Positions 9,325-19,179 of a stretch of DNA of 26,217 bases are shown here, piece by piece (position 1 is the stretch's first letter; the number at the start of each line of letters is the position of its first letter). The stretch is from Cyclostephanos tholiformis. Its lineage: Eukaryota; Bacillariophyta; Thalassiosirophyceae; Thalassiosirales; Thalassiosiraceae. A program made the translations under genes and the position numbers. The notes under the pieces were generated by a model. The model searched no databases and had not been told where the DNA came from. It worked only from the letters and a program-made list of their open reading frames with translations. The stretch covers positions 1 through 26,217 of the forward strand of contig JALLPB010000364.1 of NCBI GenBank assembly GCA_036939975.1. The letters run 5' to 3'.

Positions 9325-10090
9325 TGACGAGTTGCTCCGAATTATGTCTATCATTGTGGAAAAAAAATTAAATCGATTATCTCATAATGACCCTTTTTTC
9401 GAGAGCGGTCTGTCCGGTTTGATTTTTTGCTCCCGCCAAAAAGTCAGATGTCACCTTTTAGATTTATCAGTCTTATTTAGTCTTCATCTAGTTTCATCTT
9501 GGTTTTGGCTGGAGGGGGGGGGGGTTGCCATGGTTGACATGTTGTTTTTAGGAAGGAAGGTTATCGCTGGTAAGTATCGTAGTGTTATTGTAGAGTAGTT
9601 TTAGATGGTGGTAGTAAAAATAAACACTTAGAAAAAGAAACATGTTTTAAGTGTAAAATTGTGAGAAACAATTATGCTTCGCTCCCATCCCCATATGTAG
9701 GAGCCAGTATGATATTTTCACATCCCCTTTCTACATAGCTAGGAATCAATACAAAATTTGAGCAAACAACTACTTAGATAGCTGAATTATAAGTTAAAAG
9801 AAAACCATTATTATCACCTAGAAAAACTAATTAAATTAGCTAACCTAGGGGCATTGTAGTGCCAGGATTTCAATGAATCTCACCTCACCATTGGAGCATT
9901 ATGGGGGCTTTAAACCAGATCATTGCCAGTGAAAAGCATATTTGCTTGATTGGAGCATCTTCCCCAATCTGTTGAATGCATCATAGTGGAATTTTGGCCT
10001 TTTCTGTGGCATTAGTGGGCAATTTCTGGTGGCGGCAGTCATGGTGATGTAGGTTTTTGGTAGTTGGTTGTGTGCTGGGGTTGGTGCTTA
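9325..10090. other. Intergenic sequence, no supported gene
   Basis: There is a G homopolymer near 9517-9527 and a frame to 9598 without recognisable features. On the minus strand, near 10042, a short ATG-initiated frame directly follows the LTR-like segment, but it stops after about 40 codons and resembles nothing I know. Confidence 0.5.
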
Positions 10091-10340
10091 TGTTGGAACA
10101 AATCCTACATACAAATAGGAATAGTGTATTCATTTACATAATGTATATTCTTGTCTAAATATTATTTGGGGTGTTTGGACACCCTGAATAGAATTTAGGC
10201 TATTTTGCATATTATTTGGGATATCCGGACACCCTGAATAGAATTTAGGCTATTTTGCAGTTAGACCAGATCTAGACCCAGTTTAACCCGGTCTAAATCA
10301 GGTATATACTTTTTAAGCAAATTTTGGCAGTCACCCAACA
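10091..10340 (-). mobile_element. Candidate solo or truncated LTR (250 bp)
   Basis: The segment begins TGTTGG and ends CCAACA, a perfect 6-bp inverted pair of the TG...CA kind that bounds retroviral-type LTRs. It contains a 50-bp tandem duplication. No second copy was found in the window, and the bases flanking the two ends do not match as a target-site duplication. Orientation is a guess from the short open frame after it on the minus strand. Chance occurrence of such short ends cannot be excluded. Confidence 0.25.
10160..10259. repeat. Tandem duplication, two 50-bp units
   Basis: Two consecutive 50-bp units (10160-10209 and 10210-10259) share GACACCCTGAATAGAATTTA and almost all other bases. 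They differ mainly at a few positions before the shared block (GGTGTTTGG versus GATATCCGG). High similarity implies recent duplication. Confidence 0.9.
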
Positions 10341-10827
10341 TGATATCCTAATATTGTATCTAGAACAAGCAGATACAGGGTGTACATGCACCAGGAGAAT
10401 GCTCCGCACTCTGGAGTGAAGACTAAAGATACCCCTAGGCCATGCTTCCAATACAAGCAATGATAAGTCATGGTCACATCGAGCTGAAGATGCTAAGATT
10501 ATTTTGTTTGTCCCATGTTACATGAAAGACAGCTAGCAACTAGCTACCTAGTCAAGGGACTGTCTTCCCCAAAGTGAGTCGTTGATATTCAAAAATGAAC
10601 CACCATGGCAAACTTAGCATGATGGACATTCTGGCCCGAGTCACATAAATAAAAAGTTATATACATAGCTTAATACTCTTATAGGACACAAAATAAACCG
10701 AGCGAAATGATATTACTGTACAAGTCAAAAGTTCTCTCCGCCGAACTCTCTGCTTGGAGGAACACTGAGATTAACGCTTTCATAGGCTAGCATAGTCAAC
10801 ATATTGTGCGGACGAAGTTCCCAAGTT
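10341..10827. other. Intergenic and probable 3' UTR of the CCCH gene
   Basis: No ORF or RNA gene is supported. The part nearest 10827 lies downstream of the CCCH stop codon on the minus strand and should hold its 3' UTR. Confidence 0.5.
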
Positions 10828-12609
10828 TTATAGATCCTCCCTAAATAGATCCCATGGGGGAGACCTAGGCGGTTGTTCGTCATATCCACCGAGAAAGTAG
10901 CCTTCCCCTCCAGGAGGAGATGCATGTTCTTTGAACTTATAGGAGTACCCAGGATGATTTGGCGTTCCAGAAGGAGTTGTCATTCCAGGTGGAGGTCGTG
11001 CAGGAGACGTTCTCTCGCCGGACTTCGTAGGGACATGTAGAGACGCATTCGTTACTTCCAAGGGGTATTCGTGACGATCCATCATAGTAAGTAACGCTGA
11101 TGTCATCATGGTCAGTCCTTCGTCATTACCAGGTGACCCTCGACGATCTTGCCTGTTTCCACGACTCTCAAACATCTGTTCTGAAGATGACGATGGAATA
11201 TAGGAATCTCTCTCGGCAGAGTAAGATGGATAAGTAGCTTGACCGGCAGAGCTAATTGATTCGTAGGGGGAAAAGTTGGGTGCAGATCTGTGGTTCCTTC
11301 CTACTTGAATGTCATGATCTGTATTACGAATACTCGACAATGATCCACTGGACGGCCAGTAGTAATCAGTAGTGCTGTCAGAAGTTATTTCAAGATCGGT
11401 TACATGGCGCTGCCTATCAATTGTGTCAACACTGTTGGGCAGTCGTCGTACTTGGTATTGATTTAATTGGACTTGGCCTTCATGTATCGGCCATGCCGAA
11501 TGCTGGGGGAGAGATGCCTGGCCCAGAACGATTCGTCCTTGCTCCAATGGTCCTTGACCCGAAACTTGATAAGTGTATTCAACGTCGCCTTGCACAGGGG
11601 ACCACGAATCAACGCTCCCATAAGCGGATAAGCTTCCCCCGCTACCTGATTTTTGTGGGCTTCGGGATGACGTTTGTCCTTGGTGATACCCATTGTTGAG
11701 ATCTATGCAAGAGTCAAACGTTGTATTCGATATTGAGTGCGTAGTGGCTGTGAGCATGGGAGAAATGACTACTGGGTTGTTATTTTGATACTTTGACGGA
11801 AGCCCCCCAATGGACCCATCCGTCTGTGAGATAAAATATTTAGGACGATCTTGCGGATTCAATTCATTAAAATTCTGTAAGCTTTGCGGGTCAAGTATGA
11901 CAGCAATTTGACCACTCGGCAACAGTACATGCGTTGGCTGCTGCGGCCTCACAAGTTCTTTAATGGGTTGCAAACGCTGCGACATCAAATAAGATACGTT
12001 CGATGCATTTTGATGGTGTTTCTGCGAAAGGGAACCAGCTGACAGATCCCTGGCATTGTTCTGAGGGGGCCTCGTAATTGTTGTTTGCGTGTGGTGCAGC
12101 TGATTATTTCTAATGGGTGCATCTAATGGATGGTGAAATTTGCACGTTGCGCCGTATCTGCATTTTCCGTTCCTTAAATAGTAGATACAATTCGGCTCAT
12201 TTGGCCGCTGAGGCAAAACTTGAACCGACGTTGATGAAGTCATTAAATGCGAAGACACATCCGTTGTCATGGATGCAGGTGAAGAGTTGGCGGTCAGGAA
12301 CACTAATTGCTCAGAGGATAAACTTCCACCATAACTGCCACCGACTTCTACAAGAGAATAACCGCTGGGGTGGTTGAATTTACAAGCCTGGCCGAACTTG
12401 CAGGTCCCGTGCTTCAAGAAGTATTGACACGACGGCTCCGTTGGACGTACAGGGAAAGGCTCGGAGGGGTCAGCCGGCTTGAGCCCTCCACCACTTTCCA
12501 CGTTGGGAGAATGGTTGTATTTACAAGATTCTCCGTATTTACATCGACCCGTTCGCAGATAGTCGCGACAGTCCGGCTCACCTGGTCGCAGAGGATAAAG
12601 CGAAGACAT
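10828..12609 (-). CDS. Triple CCCH-type zinc-finger RNA-binding protein
   Basis: This is a single-exon protein of 593 residues. Three C-x8-C-x5-C-x3-H fingers lie near the N-terminus: Cys14/23/29-His33, Cys61/70/76-His80 and Cys141/150/156-His160. Each is preceded by an RPxEPxC lead-in and has the YLRxGxCxxGxxCKxxHP style seen in plant ZFN/HUA1-type RNA-binding proteins. In that family the fingers bind RNA, and roles range from mRNA processing to decay. Residues 170-593 are low-complexity, rich in Ser, Gly, Pro and Gln, with a short hydrophobic island (VLLPSGQIAVILDP). The first ATG is close to finger 1, so little is missing at the N-terminus. The gene is divergent from SND1 with 604 bp between the starts. 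The exact ortholog and target RNAs are not determinable here. Confidence 0.9.
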   Translation of the reverse strand: MSSLYPLRPGEPDCRDYLRTGRCKYGESCKYNHSPNVESGGGLKPADPSEPFPVRPTEPSCQYFLKHGTCKFGQACKFNHPSGYSLVEVGGSYGGSLSSEQLVFLTANSSPASMTTDVSSHLMTSSTSVQVLPQRPNEPNCIYYLRNGKCRYGATCKFHHPLDAPIRNNQLHHTQTTITRPPQNNARDLSAGSLSQKHHQNASNVSYLMSQRLQPIKELVRPQQPTHVLLPSGQIAVILDPQSLQNFNELNPQDRPKYFISQTDGSIGGLPSKYQNNNPVVISPMLTATTHSISNTTFDSCIDLNNGYHQGQTSSRSPQKSGSGGSLSAYGSVDSWSPVQGDVEYTYQVSGQGPLEQGRIVLGQASLPQHSAWPIHEGQVQLNQYQVRRLPNSVDTIDRQRHVTDLEITSDSTTDYYWPSSGSLSSIRNTDHDIQVGRNHRSAPNFSPYESISSAGQATYPSYSAERDSYIPSSSSEQMFESRGNRQDRRGSPGNDEGLTMMTSALLTMMDRHEYPLEVTNASLHVPTKSGERTSPARPPPGMTTPSGTPNHPGYSYKFKEHASPPGGEGYFLGGYDEQPPRSPPWDLFREDL

Positions 12610-12914
12610 GTTGTTTGTGTATCTGATGAGCGTCTTCGATGTGATGAGTCAAACCTTGAAAACGACGACCATGTTGCCGCGCAGCTTGTTCTCTGTGCTG
12701 CACCTATCGAATTACGAAACCTAACTTCGATTTCACAAGGTAACCCCCTATTATTCTCGATCCAGTTGAACAGGCGAGAGGCTTTTTTATCATGATGTTG
12801 TAGGTACCATAGTTTCGGTGTAAGTGTTGCGTTTTTCTCACCCGCGAAAAAAGGTGCGGGATTATTATGCTGCCAGCGCGTCAACGGAGAGATGCGCCAG
12901 GGACATAATATTAT

Positions 12915-12927
12915 GACACGTGGTGTC
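12915..12927. promoter_or_regulatory. G-box within a 5-bp inverted repeat
   Basis: GACACGTGGTGTC holds CACGTG at 12917-12922 and is also an inverted repeat of GACAC/GTGTC around a GTG centre. CACGTG is the classic site for bZIP and bHLH factors. Use by either gene is inferred. Confidence 0.45.
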
Positions 12928-13060
12928 CCGAGATCGATACGATCCCCTCTGTTTTTCGATTCTCTCTGACGCGTCGGGCTTCGGTTTTTCCCAAACAGAG
13001 GGAGTCATGCAGTTTGAGAGATACCCATCCGAGAAAATCTTTAGCCCGAAGTCATAACTT

Positions 13061-13068
13061 CCACGTGG
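13061..13068. promoter_or_regulatory. Perfect palindromic G-box CCACGTGG
   Basis: CCACGTGG lies 145 bp upstream of the SND1 start codon and is the second CACGTG in the shared promoter region. It is a candidate bZIP/bHLH site. Confidence 0.45.
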
Positions 13069-13213
13069 ATCAACGAACGACATTGTTGCTGGGTGTGAGG
13101 CAACCGCTGACCGACAGAGAAACCATCCTCAAAAATCGTTATCACTCTCCTATCAGCTACGATACTCTACCAGCCGGCCCGCAGCCCCTCTTTCCCTGCC
13201 ATCAACAGTCATC

Positions 13214-16200
13214 ATGGTCACCATTCTTCCCAACCGAGGCACCGCCAGGGTCAAGTCCGTCCTGAGCGGGGACACCGTCGTCCTCCTAGGTCGGGCCACC
13301 GCCAACGGTCAGAGCGCTCCCGAGGTCACCTTCACATTCGAGCGAGTGACGGCACCTCGCATGGCGTCGAAGGCGAACAACAACGTCGACGATCCCGGTG
13401 CCTTCTCGTCGCGCGAATGGCTTAGAAACTTGTGCGTCGGCAAGGTAGTCACTTTTGAAACTCGGTGAGTGGTTAATTATTTTGAGAATGCTCGAGTTTG
13501 CTCTGGGGATCAAGCACGTCCATCCCATTATTTAGCCCTAATGACACCATCAATTTTTGAATTGCCAAACTAAATTCTCTGCCACTCGTGCACAGAAAAC
13601 AAGGGACCAGCGCCGGCGAACGCGTCTACGGCCTCCTTTACATGCCCGATCCAACCGACGGCGCTAAACAATGGAATCTCAGCGTGGAGAGCGTGAGACG
13701 AGGATTCTGCACTCCCAAGGTGCTGGGCGGCGATGCCGCCGACGGTGAGAATGGCGACGGTTCAGGGAGCGTTGAGGACTATGAGACCGCGCTCCTTGCG
13801 GCATACAGGGAGGCACAGGTTTCGTCCGCCGGAGTACACTCTCCTAAGCCCTTAGTTCGTAGGCTGATCAATGCTGGAGATGAATTCCAGGCCGTGACGC
13901 TCGTCGAGAAGGCGAAGCGCATCTGCACCGGCGGATCCGCAACCTGCGTCATCGAGTACGTCTTCGATGGATCAAGATACCGATGCATGGTCACGGATCC
14001 CGAGTTGGAATCGTCTGGACTGATGTACGCGTCGTTCACCCTCATCCTCGCCGGCGTGTCGTGTCCCCGCGTGGGCAACCCAAGGCTGACCCCGCCCACC
14101 CCCAGCGAGAAGTTCGGTGTCGAGGCGCGAGATTTCGTCGAGGTCCGTCTGTTGCAAAGGGAGCTCAAGATCACGCTGCACGGCACGGACAAGTCGGGGG
14201 TATGTCTCGTTGGCACAGTGCATCATCCTCGTGGCAATATCGGTGCGGAAATACTTAAAAACGGTCTCGGAAGGATTTCTGATTGGACGATCCGCATGAT
14301 GAGTCCCGGGGATGTCCCGCCGTTGCGTATTGCGGAGAATGCGGCGAAGGTTAGTTCTGGCTAAAGCATTGTAAGTGTTGGAAAATAAATGAACTCTTCG
14401 TCACGTTAATCATCGCCCCTCCCCCCCCCCCCCCTTTTATAACCACAGCGCGCCCGTCTTGGCGTCTTTGAATCCTACGCGCCTCCATCAGTAAGCGGTG
14501 CATCTGAATTCATGGGAACCGTAATAGAGGTGCCCTCTGGCGACACAATAGTCATCCTCCCCAACGGCGAATCGTACGACGATGAATCCAAACTTAAGAA
14601 GATCTCCCTCGCATCGATCCGTGCACCCCGCGCTGGAAACGAAAAGAAGGGAAGTCCTGACGAGCCCTACGCAGCAGAGTGTAAAGATCGATTGCGCGCC
14701 TTGACCATCGGCAAGTCGGTGAAGGTCCATGTTCATTACGAGAAGGAGATTCCAATGGGACTAAATAACACCGAAAAGCGTCAGTTCGGGACCGTCTCCG
14801 TTGGGAAGAGGACGGACGTTGGCGAAACACTCATTTCCGAAGGCCTCGCAAATACGCAGCGCCACCGCGACGATGATGAGAAGTCTACCCGCTATGACGA
14901 GCTTGTTGCTGCCGAGGTGAGGATCGAATGTGTGAATACCATCGAGTTCATGTTCGGCTAATTTTCCTCACGTTTAGACACCACTCTTTGCCGCTCTCTC
15001 TCAAAGAACATCGCAAAATCTACCAAGAAAGGAGTTCACTCGGACAAGGAATACAAACCGAAGGTCATCAACGATCTCACTGATCCTAAGAAGGCCAAAA
15101 CATACTCTGGAGCACTGCAACGAACAGGTCAAACGAAGGCCATCGTCGATTACGTTTTCAGCGGCTCGAGATTTAAGCTGTTTGTCCCGTCTGAGAACTG
15201 TTTCATTATGTTTGCCTTGGCCAACATTCGCTGTCCCCAACCATCTCCCAATCCTGGTGCCATTAGCAGGGGTCAGGGTAAGAGCTCGAAAATTTTTTCT
15301 GACTACTATTGTACGATTTAATTCTTTCCTCGCCTTTGTTGAATGTTCGTAAAATCACAGTTAAACAATCTGAGCCTTTTGGCGATGCATCGAAACGTCA
15401 TGCACGCATGAGTGTTCAACAAAGACAAGTCGATATCGTATGCTCTGGAATTACTCAGGGTGGAGTAATGACTGGCGATCTTTACGTAGGACAAGAAGCC
15501 CAACGTAGAAACTTCAGCATTGAGCTTGTGGCATCTGGACTTGCCACCGTTGATCAACGCAAAATAGATTATGGCGAAGCTCCCAAAGTTCTAATCGATG
15601 CTCAGACAGCTGCCCAAAATAACAAGTTGGGCATTTGGTCGATCACGCACGTTATCAAGGATGAGCCAAAGCAGAGCAGCTTCGGAAATTGCGATGATCA
15701 AATTCTTGATATTCGAGTTAGTGAAATCCTTTCGGGCAATAGTTTCTTTTTCCGTTTAGTCGATGATGAGAATGCCAAGGTTATTGAAGAGGGCATGAAA
15801 TTATTTACCGAACAGAATGGAATCAAAGCAGCCCCTTGCGATACTAATAAAGGCAAACTAGTCGCAGCCCTGTTTAATGATGGGACGTCTACAAGCTGGT
15901 ACAGAGCGAAGATTATTGAAAAGGCGGACAAAGGGAAATTGAGAGTTCTCTTTGTAGATCATGGAAATGTCGCCACTGTTTCTCCGACAACCCACTTGCG
16001 TCCTCTTGATATGACTCTTGGCACTGATAAAATTCCTGCTGTTGCTAAAGGAGCTGCCCTTGCATTGATAAAGGTTCGCCCTATTGAGGAAGACGACGGC
16101 ATTGATGCCGCCCAAATGTTCCAGAGTTTGGCATGGGGACAAGATCTAAAGGCTCGGGTGCATGGCGAGATGGATGGTCAGGTCCTTGTAACTTTGTACG

Positions 16201-16406
16201 ATTCCGATATTGAATCTCAGAGCATCAATGAAAAATTGACCAGCGAAGGTCTTGCGAGACTTGGAAAGCGAGACGAAACCTACAACACATACAGTGATTC
16301 TCTTTCAAAGCTCATGAAGGACCTCAAAGCTGCCCAAGATAATGCACGCTCCTCTCGCAAAGGCATGTGGGTTTATGGTGAGATTCCCGAGGAAGACGAA
16401 GATTAG
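13214..16406 (+). CDS. SND1: Tudor-SN / staphylococcal nuclease domain-containing protein 1
   Basis: SND1 is a multi-role RNA-binding protein linked to RNA silencing, mRNA stability, stress granules and transcription. The exons are 13214-13464, 13596-14349, 14449-14916, 15007-15277 and 15361-16406, with GT-AG introns of 131, 99, 90 and 83 nt. Joined they give 929 residues, close to the ~910 of animal SND1. The order is SN1 (about 1-160), SN2 (about 190-330), SN3 (about 355-485), SN4 (about 515-660, with YVFSGSRFKLFVP and ANIRCPQP), Tudor core at about 745-800 (WYRAKI and VDHGN), then a C-terminal half SN domain. Intron 2 uses a C homopolymer as its pyrimidine tract. Junctions were chosen because they keep frame and restore family sequence, for example AAK/RARLGVFESY and GQ/VKQSEPF. 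The start lies shortly before SN1. The gene converges on the 16508-17482 gene with 101 bp between the stops. Confidence 0.95.
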
Positions 16407-16507
16407 AGTGTCAGTTTGGGCACAAGTATGGCAAGCTAATTAGAGTATGTTTTAGAATCGCAACAACTTATCCGTACAGAATTCATAGTTGAAAAAAGTA
16501 GAGTATT

Positions 16508-17482
16508 TTATTTTGCTGCCATGGTCTGATCGGTAACAGCCTCCTCCATTTGGCGTTGCAATCTCGTTGTTATGATAGCTAGCAATACAGTTGCGATGAA
16601 GAGGCCTAAAGCTCGGCCTAGATCGGATCTTATGAAAACAAAAATGCCGGACTGTTTCGTCAGAGCAACGTCATCAATCTTCATGCGAGTCAGCGTTATG
16701 GAATCCCCATCAACAACATGATCCCCAACACCCGATGATTCCATATCTTCGTAGAAAATTGTTCGTTCCTTATCTTTCTTTTCCTTTTTACTCCCTTTTG
16801 CCTTCCTTTTCAATGTCTTCGATTTCATTCCTCCTTTCGGCTTGCTCATAGAACTCTTAATTGTTGTGGAATCAACAATCCTGACATCAGTTACTTCACT
16901 TGGAACCGTTGCCACGTCATCTGATTCGGATGCGAGATCACTGAGTTTACAAATCTTATCATCTAGCTTGATCCTAGCATCATGCAAATTTTTATCATCC
17001 GCCCCAACCTCAGAATAACTTTCAATAACATGCTGGTAAATAATCTCACCATCACTAGGGAGATTTTCGTCGCTCTCAATCTTTGACTGATCAACGGGTT
17101 CTGTAGTACTTTCGTTAACATTATATGTTGCAACAGCACTCTTTCCGGGCTTCACCTCGTCTTCATGTTGGAATAATCTAAGTAACTTTTCCATCTCATA
17201 CTTTGCCTCCATTTCTGCCTCGCGCCGTATCTCAGCAAGCTCTGATTCGAATGAGGTGATGAATTGAAGATACGCCGCGTTGTCGTCGAGTTCATTTTTG
17301 TCGTCATCGTCACCGCCACCCCGAATGGAGAAGATTTGGAAATGCCGTTTGAGTGTGTGAACATGTAGACCCCCCTCACGAATTGTCGAAATGATCAATG
17401 ACGATCTTTCGGACCGCTTGAATGCACGACACTGCACGTCCCAACATATCCCAACGAAGGCGAAGGTCAGCTTTCGTAGCAT
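16508..17482 (-). CDS. Unrecognised protein with targeting presequence and C-terminal membrane anchor
   Basis: I do not recognise this family. From the ATG at 17480-17482 it has 324 residues. The N-terminus MLRKLTFAFVGICW is hydrophobic and is followed by VQCRAF/KRSERSS. The A|F junction and the Ser/Arg/Lys-rich stretch after it resemble the bipartite signal plus transit peptide of diatom plastid proteins. An RGGGDDDD stretch follows, then a charged probable coiled coil (ESELAEIRREAEMEAKYEME), an acidic middle, a Lys-rich basic block, and one membrane segment (LGLFIATVLLAIITT, about 292-306) with an 18-residue tail. The frame stays open upstream to an ATG at 17695, but that version would include the inverted-repeat element at 17637-17777 and is less likely. 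A possible 5' UTR intron (donor after AAGAG, acceptor CTTGCAG just before the ATG) fits the shorter start. Confidence 0.7.
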   Translation of the reverse strand: MLRKLTFAFVGICWDVQCRAFKRSERSSLIISTIREGGLHVHTLKRHFQIFSIRGGGDDDDKNELDDNAAYLQFITSFESELAEIRREAEMEAKYEMEKLLRLFQHEDEVKPGKSAVATYNVNESTTEPVDQSKIESDENLPSDGEIIYQHVIESYSEVGADDKNLHDARIKLDDKICKLSDLASESDDVATVPSEVTDVRIVDSTTIKSSMSKPKGGMKSKTLKRKAKGSKKEKKDKERTIFYEDMESSGVGDHVVDGDSITLTRMKIDDVALTKQSGIFVFIRSDLGRALGLFIATVLLAIITTRLQRQMEEAVTDQTMAAK

Positions 17483-17963
17483 CCTGCAAGATGATGATCC
17501 TACCAGAATGAGTCGCTGTGGGCTGCACTTCAAAGCGTCGAATCTGAAGCCTACCTCTTCTGCCAGGAAGACACAGGTAGGTCGTATGAGTAATTTGTTG
17601 TGGGTGTCAGTTGTTAGGAGCCATGTGGCAGCTAGGTAATATCGAATATGCCCTAGAATCGACTTTGAGTGTTTTTTAATGCTTTTTTCATGCAAATTCC
17701 CATAGGCCCAACAAATTTTTGTAAAACAATCCGGAAATTACCTGCTCAAAGTCGATTCTAGGGCAAATTCGATATTAGCTGTTACAGCCAAAGAAATGGC
17801 AAGATCTGCATCGTCTGGCCGCGGTACGAAACCTCCCCAAATCCACGGGTCAAAACCAAAACATATTTTTATCAACAAAAACAAAGAGGCAACACAAGAG
17901 GAGAGAGAGGCTGGCGGTGCTTAAGACACATCGTGTTACCTGAGTTGTAGAAAATAATAACAC
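17483..17963. promoter_or_regulatory. Divergent promoter region between unknown membrane protein and ATP23
   Basis: These 481 bp separate two outward-facing start codons. A 141-bp inverted-repeat element occupies its middle, leaving about 150 bp of host sequence on one side and 190 bp on the other. Confidence 0.6.
17637..17777. mobile_element. MITE-like element with 33-bp terminal inverted repeats
   Basis: The arm 17637-17669 and the arm 17745-17777 are inverted copies of 33 bp with one mismatch (AAT versus TTT context near the outer end). The 75-bp interior is AT-rich and has no ORF. Allowing a 3-base indel, similarity extends outward through CAGCT on both sides. The size, terminal repeats and lack of coding capacity fit a miniature inverted-repeat transposable element. 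No clear target-site duplication could be fixed because the outer ends are ambiguous. The transcript would fold into a long hairpin. Confidence 0.75.
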
Positions 17964-19029
17964 ATGTCAGATCAGTCGCAAGATCCTGTCGATGCACCCA
18001 TCATCGCTGCTGCGACCGCTGAAGCAAAACGGCTGGCAAGCGAACAGAGTTCAAAGGACAAAGAGACATGCGAGAAATACGTTAGAAATGGCCTCTATCG
18101 TAACGTCACCGTACAATTCTTATACGAACGACTTCAGCGACTGGGTTGCAATCCACCTAAAAATCTTATTCGGTGCCTTGACTGTAGAGATAGCCAACGT
18201 GGCGGTGGTTTTGGAGTTGTGGAGGAAATTGATATTGTTGATAGTACTGCAGGCAACGAGAAAATAAGCAGTGATGATTTATGTGCTCAAAGGAAGAAAG
18301 ATATCGATGCCCTCCTCGCTAAGCAACGGGATTCTGGGACGAAATTAAGGCTTGTTCCGGAGATTTATTTATGCCAGCAACATTTGAGGAATGAGACACA
18401 TGCGCATGAGGCCATGGTCCACGAACTAATCCATGCCGTCGACATGTGCCGGACAAAAATGGATCCAATAAAAAATTGCATACACTTGGCATGTACCGGT
18501 GAGTTATTGCTTGGAACTAAGTTTCCCAAAGAGCCATGGGAGCGATGATGAACTCAATTATTATACTTAGACATGTCTGAAAAACATTGACGAGGAAACG
18601 ATATCTGATGCTCTTGGCAACTACCTGCTGACTGGAACCTTCTGCTTGCCAAATTTTGCTTACGTAAATTTCCTCCAATTTTGTTACTTATTCAGAAATA
18701 CGGGCAGAAAATTTGTCAGGAGAATGTCATTGGCTTCGTGAGATTCAGTGAGTTTCTCTTCAAATACACATTGATTGTTTTATAAGTCAATATTCATGCA
18801 GTTCTCACCTTGATTTCATACTTTGCCATCCATCGATCCGCCCGACAGAAACGGCAGACTGTTCACAGATTTTTCGGGTCATGGAGCAAAATGTGTGAAA
18901 CGTCGTGCGGAGTTGTCAGTAAAAGCAAATCCAAATTGTGCGGATAAGGCAGAAGAGTATGTTGATGCCGCATTTGAGCGATGCTACAAAGATACTTTCC
19001 CCTTTGACCGCCACCCAAACTTGCGTTAG
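17964..19029 (+). CDS. ATP23: ATP23 mitochondrial inner-membrane metalloprotease homolog
   Basis: ATP23 (peptidase family M76) acts in the mitochondrial intermembrane space. In yeast it processes Atp6 and helps assemble the ATP synthase Fo sector. The exons 17964-18498, 18696-18747 and 18849-19029, with GT-AG introns of 197 and 101 nt, give 255 residues. The zinc-protease motif HELIH is at 153-157. Upstream is a CLDC pair (71-74) with GGGF. Downstream, exons 1 and 2 join to make the family signature HLACTEIRAENLSGEC, and exon 3 carries CVKRRAELSVKANPNC followed by PFDRHP. Intron 1 splits the Glu of that signature; a read-through frame would end 16 codons later. No typical presequence is evident, as in other ATP23 proteins imported by the Cys-based pathway. 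It converges on the SPRY gene with 150 bp between the stops. Confidence 0.93.
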
Positions 19030-19179
19030 TTAACAGAGGTCTCTTATTGTGTAATAAAGCAAAAAAAAATTCAGCATGAAATGCCTGGCTTTATTTGACG
19101 TTTGTTTGTTTAAAACAATTATTGGTACGAGAATCCCGTTCACCTGAAAAAAAAAAAGAAATTTGATCGTGAACAAATT

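Larger units (their letters stand above)
12610..13213. promoter_or_regulatory. Divergent promoter region between CCCH gene and SND1
   Basis: These 604 bp separate two start codons facing outward, so both promoters and 5' UTRs must lie here. Two G-box hexamers (CACGTG) are the only conspicuous motifs. The minus-strand frames in it overlap each other and lack domains. Confidence 0.7.

Noticed and set aside
17483..17695. N-terminal extension of the 16508-17482 gene to an ATG at 17695
   Set aside because: It would translate one arm of the inverted-repeat element and hide the presequence. The ATG at 17480-17482 gives a more coherent N-terminus.
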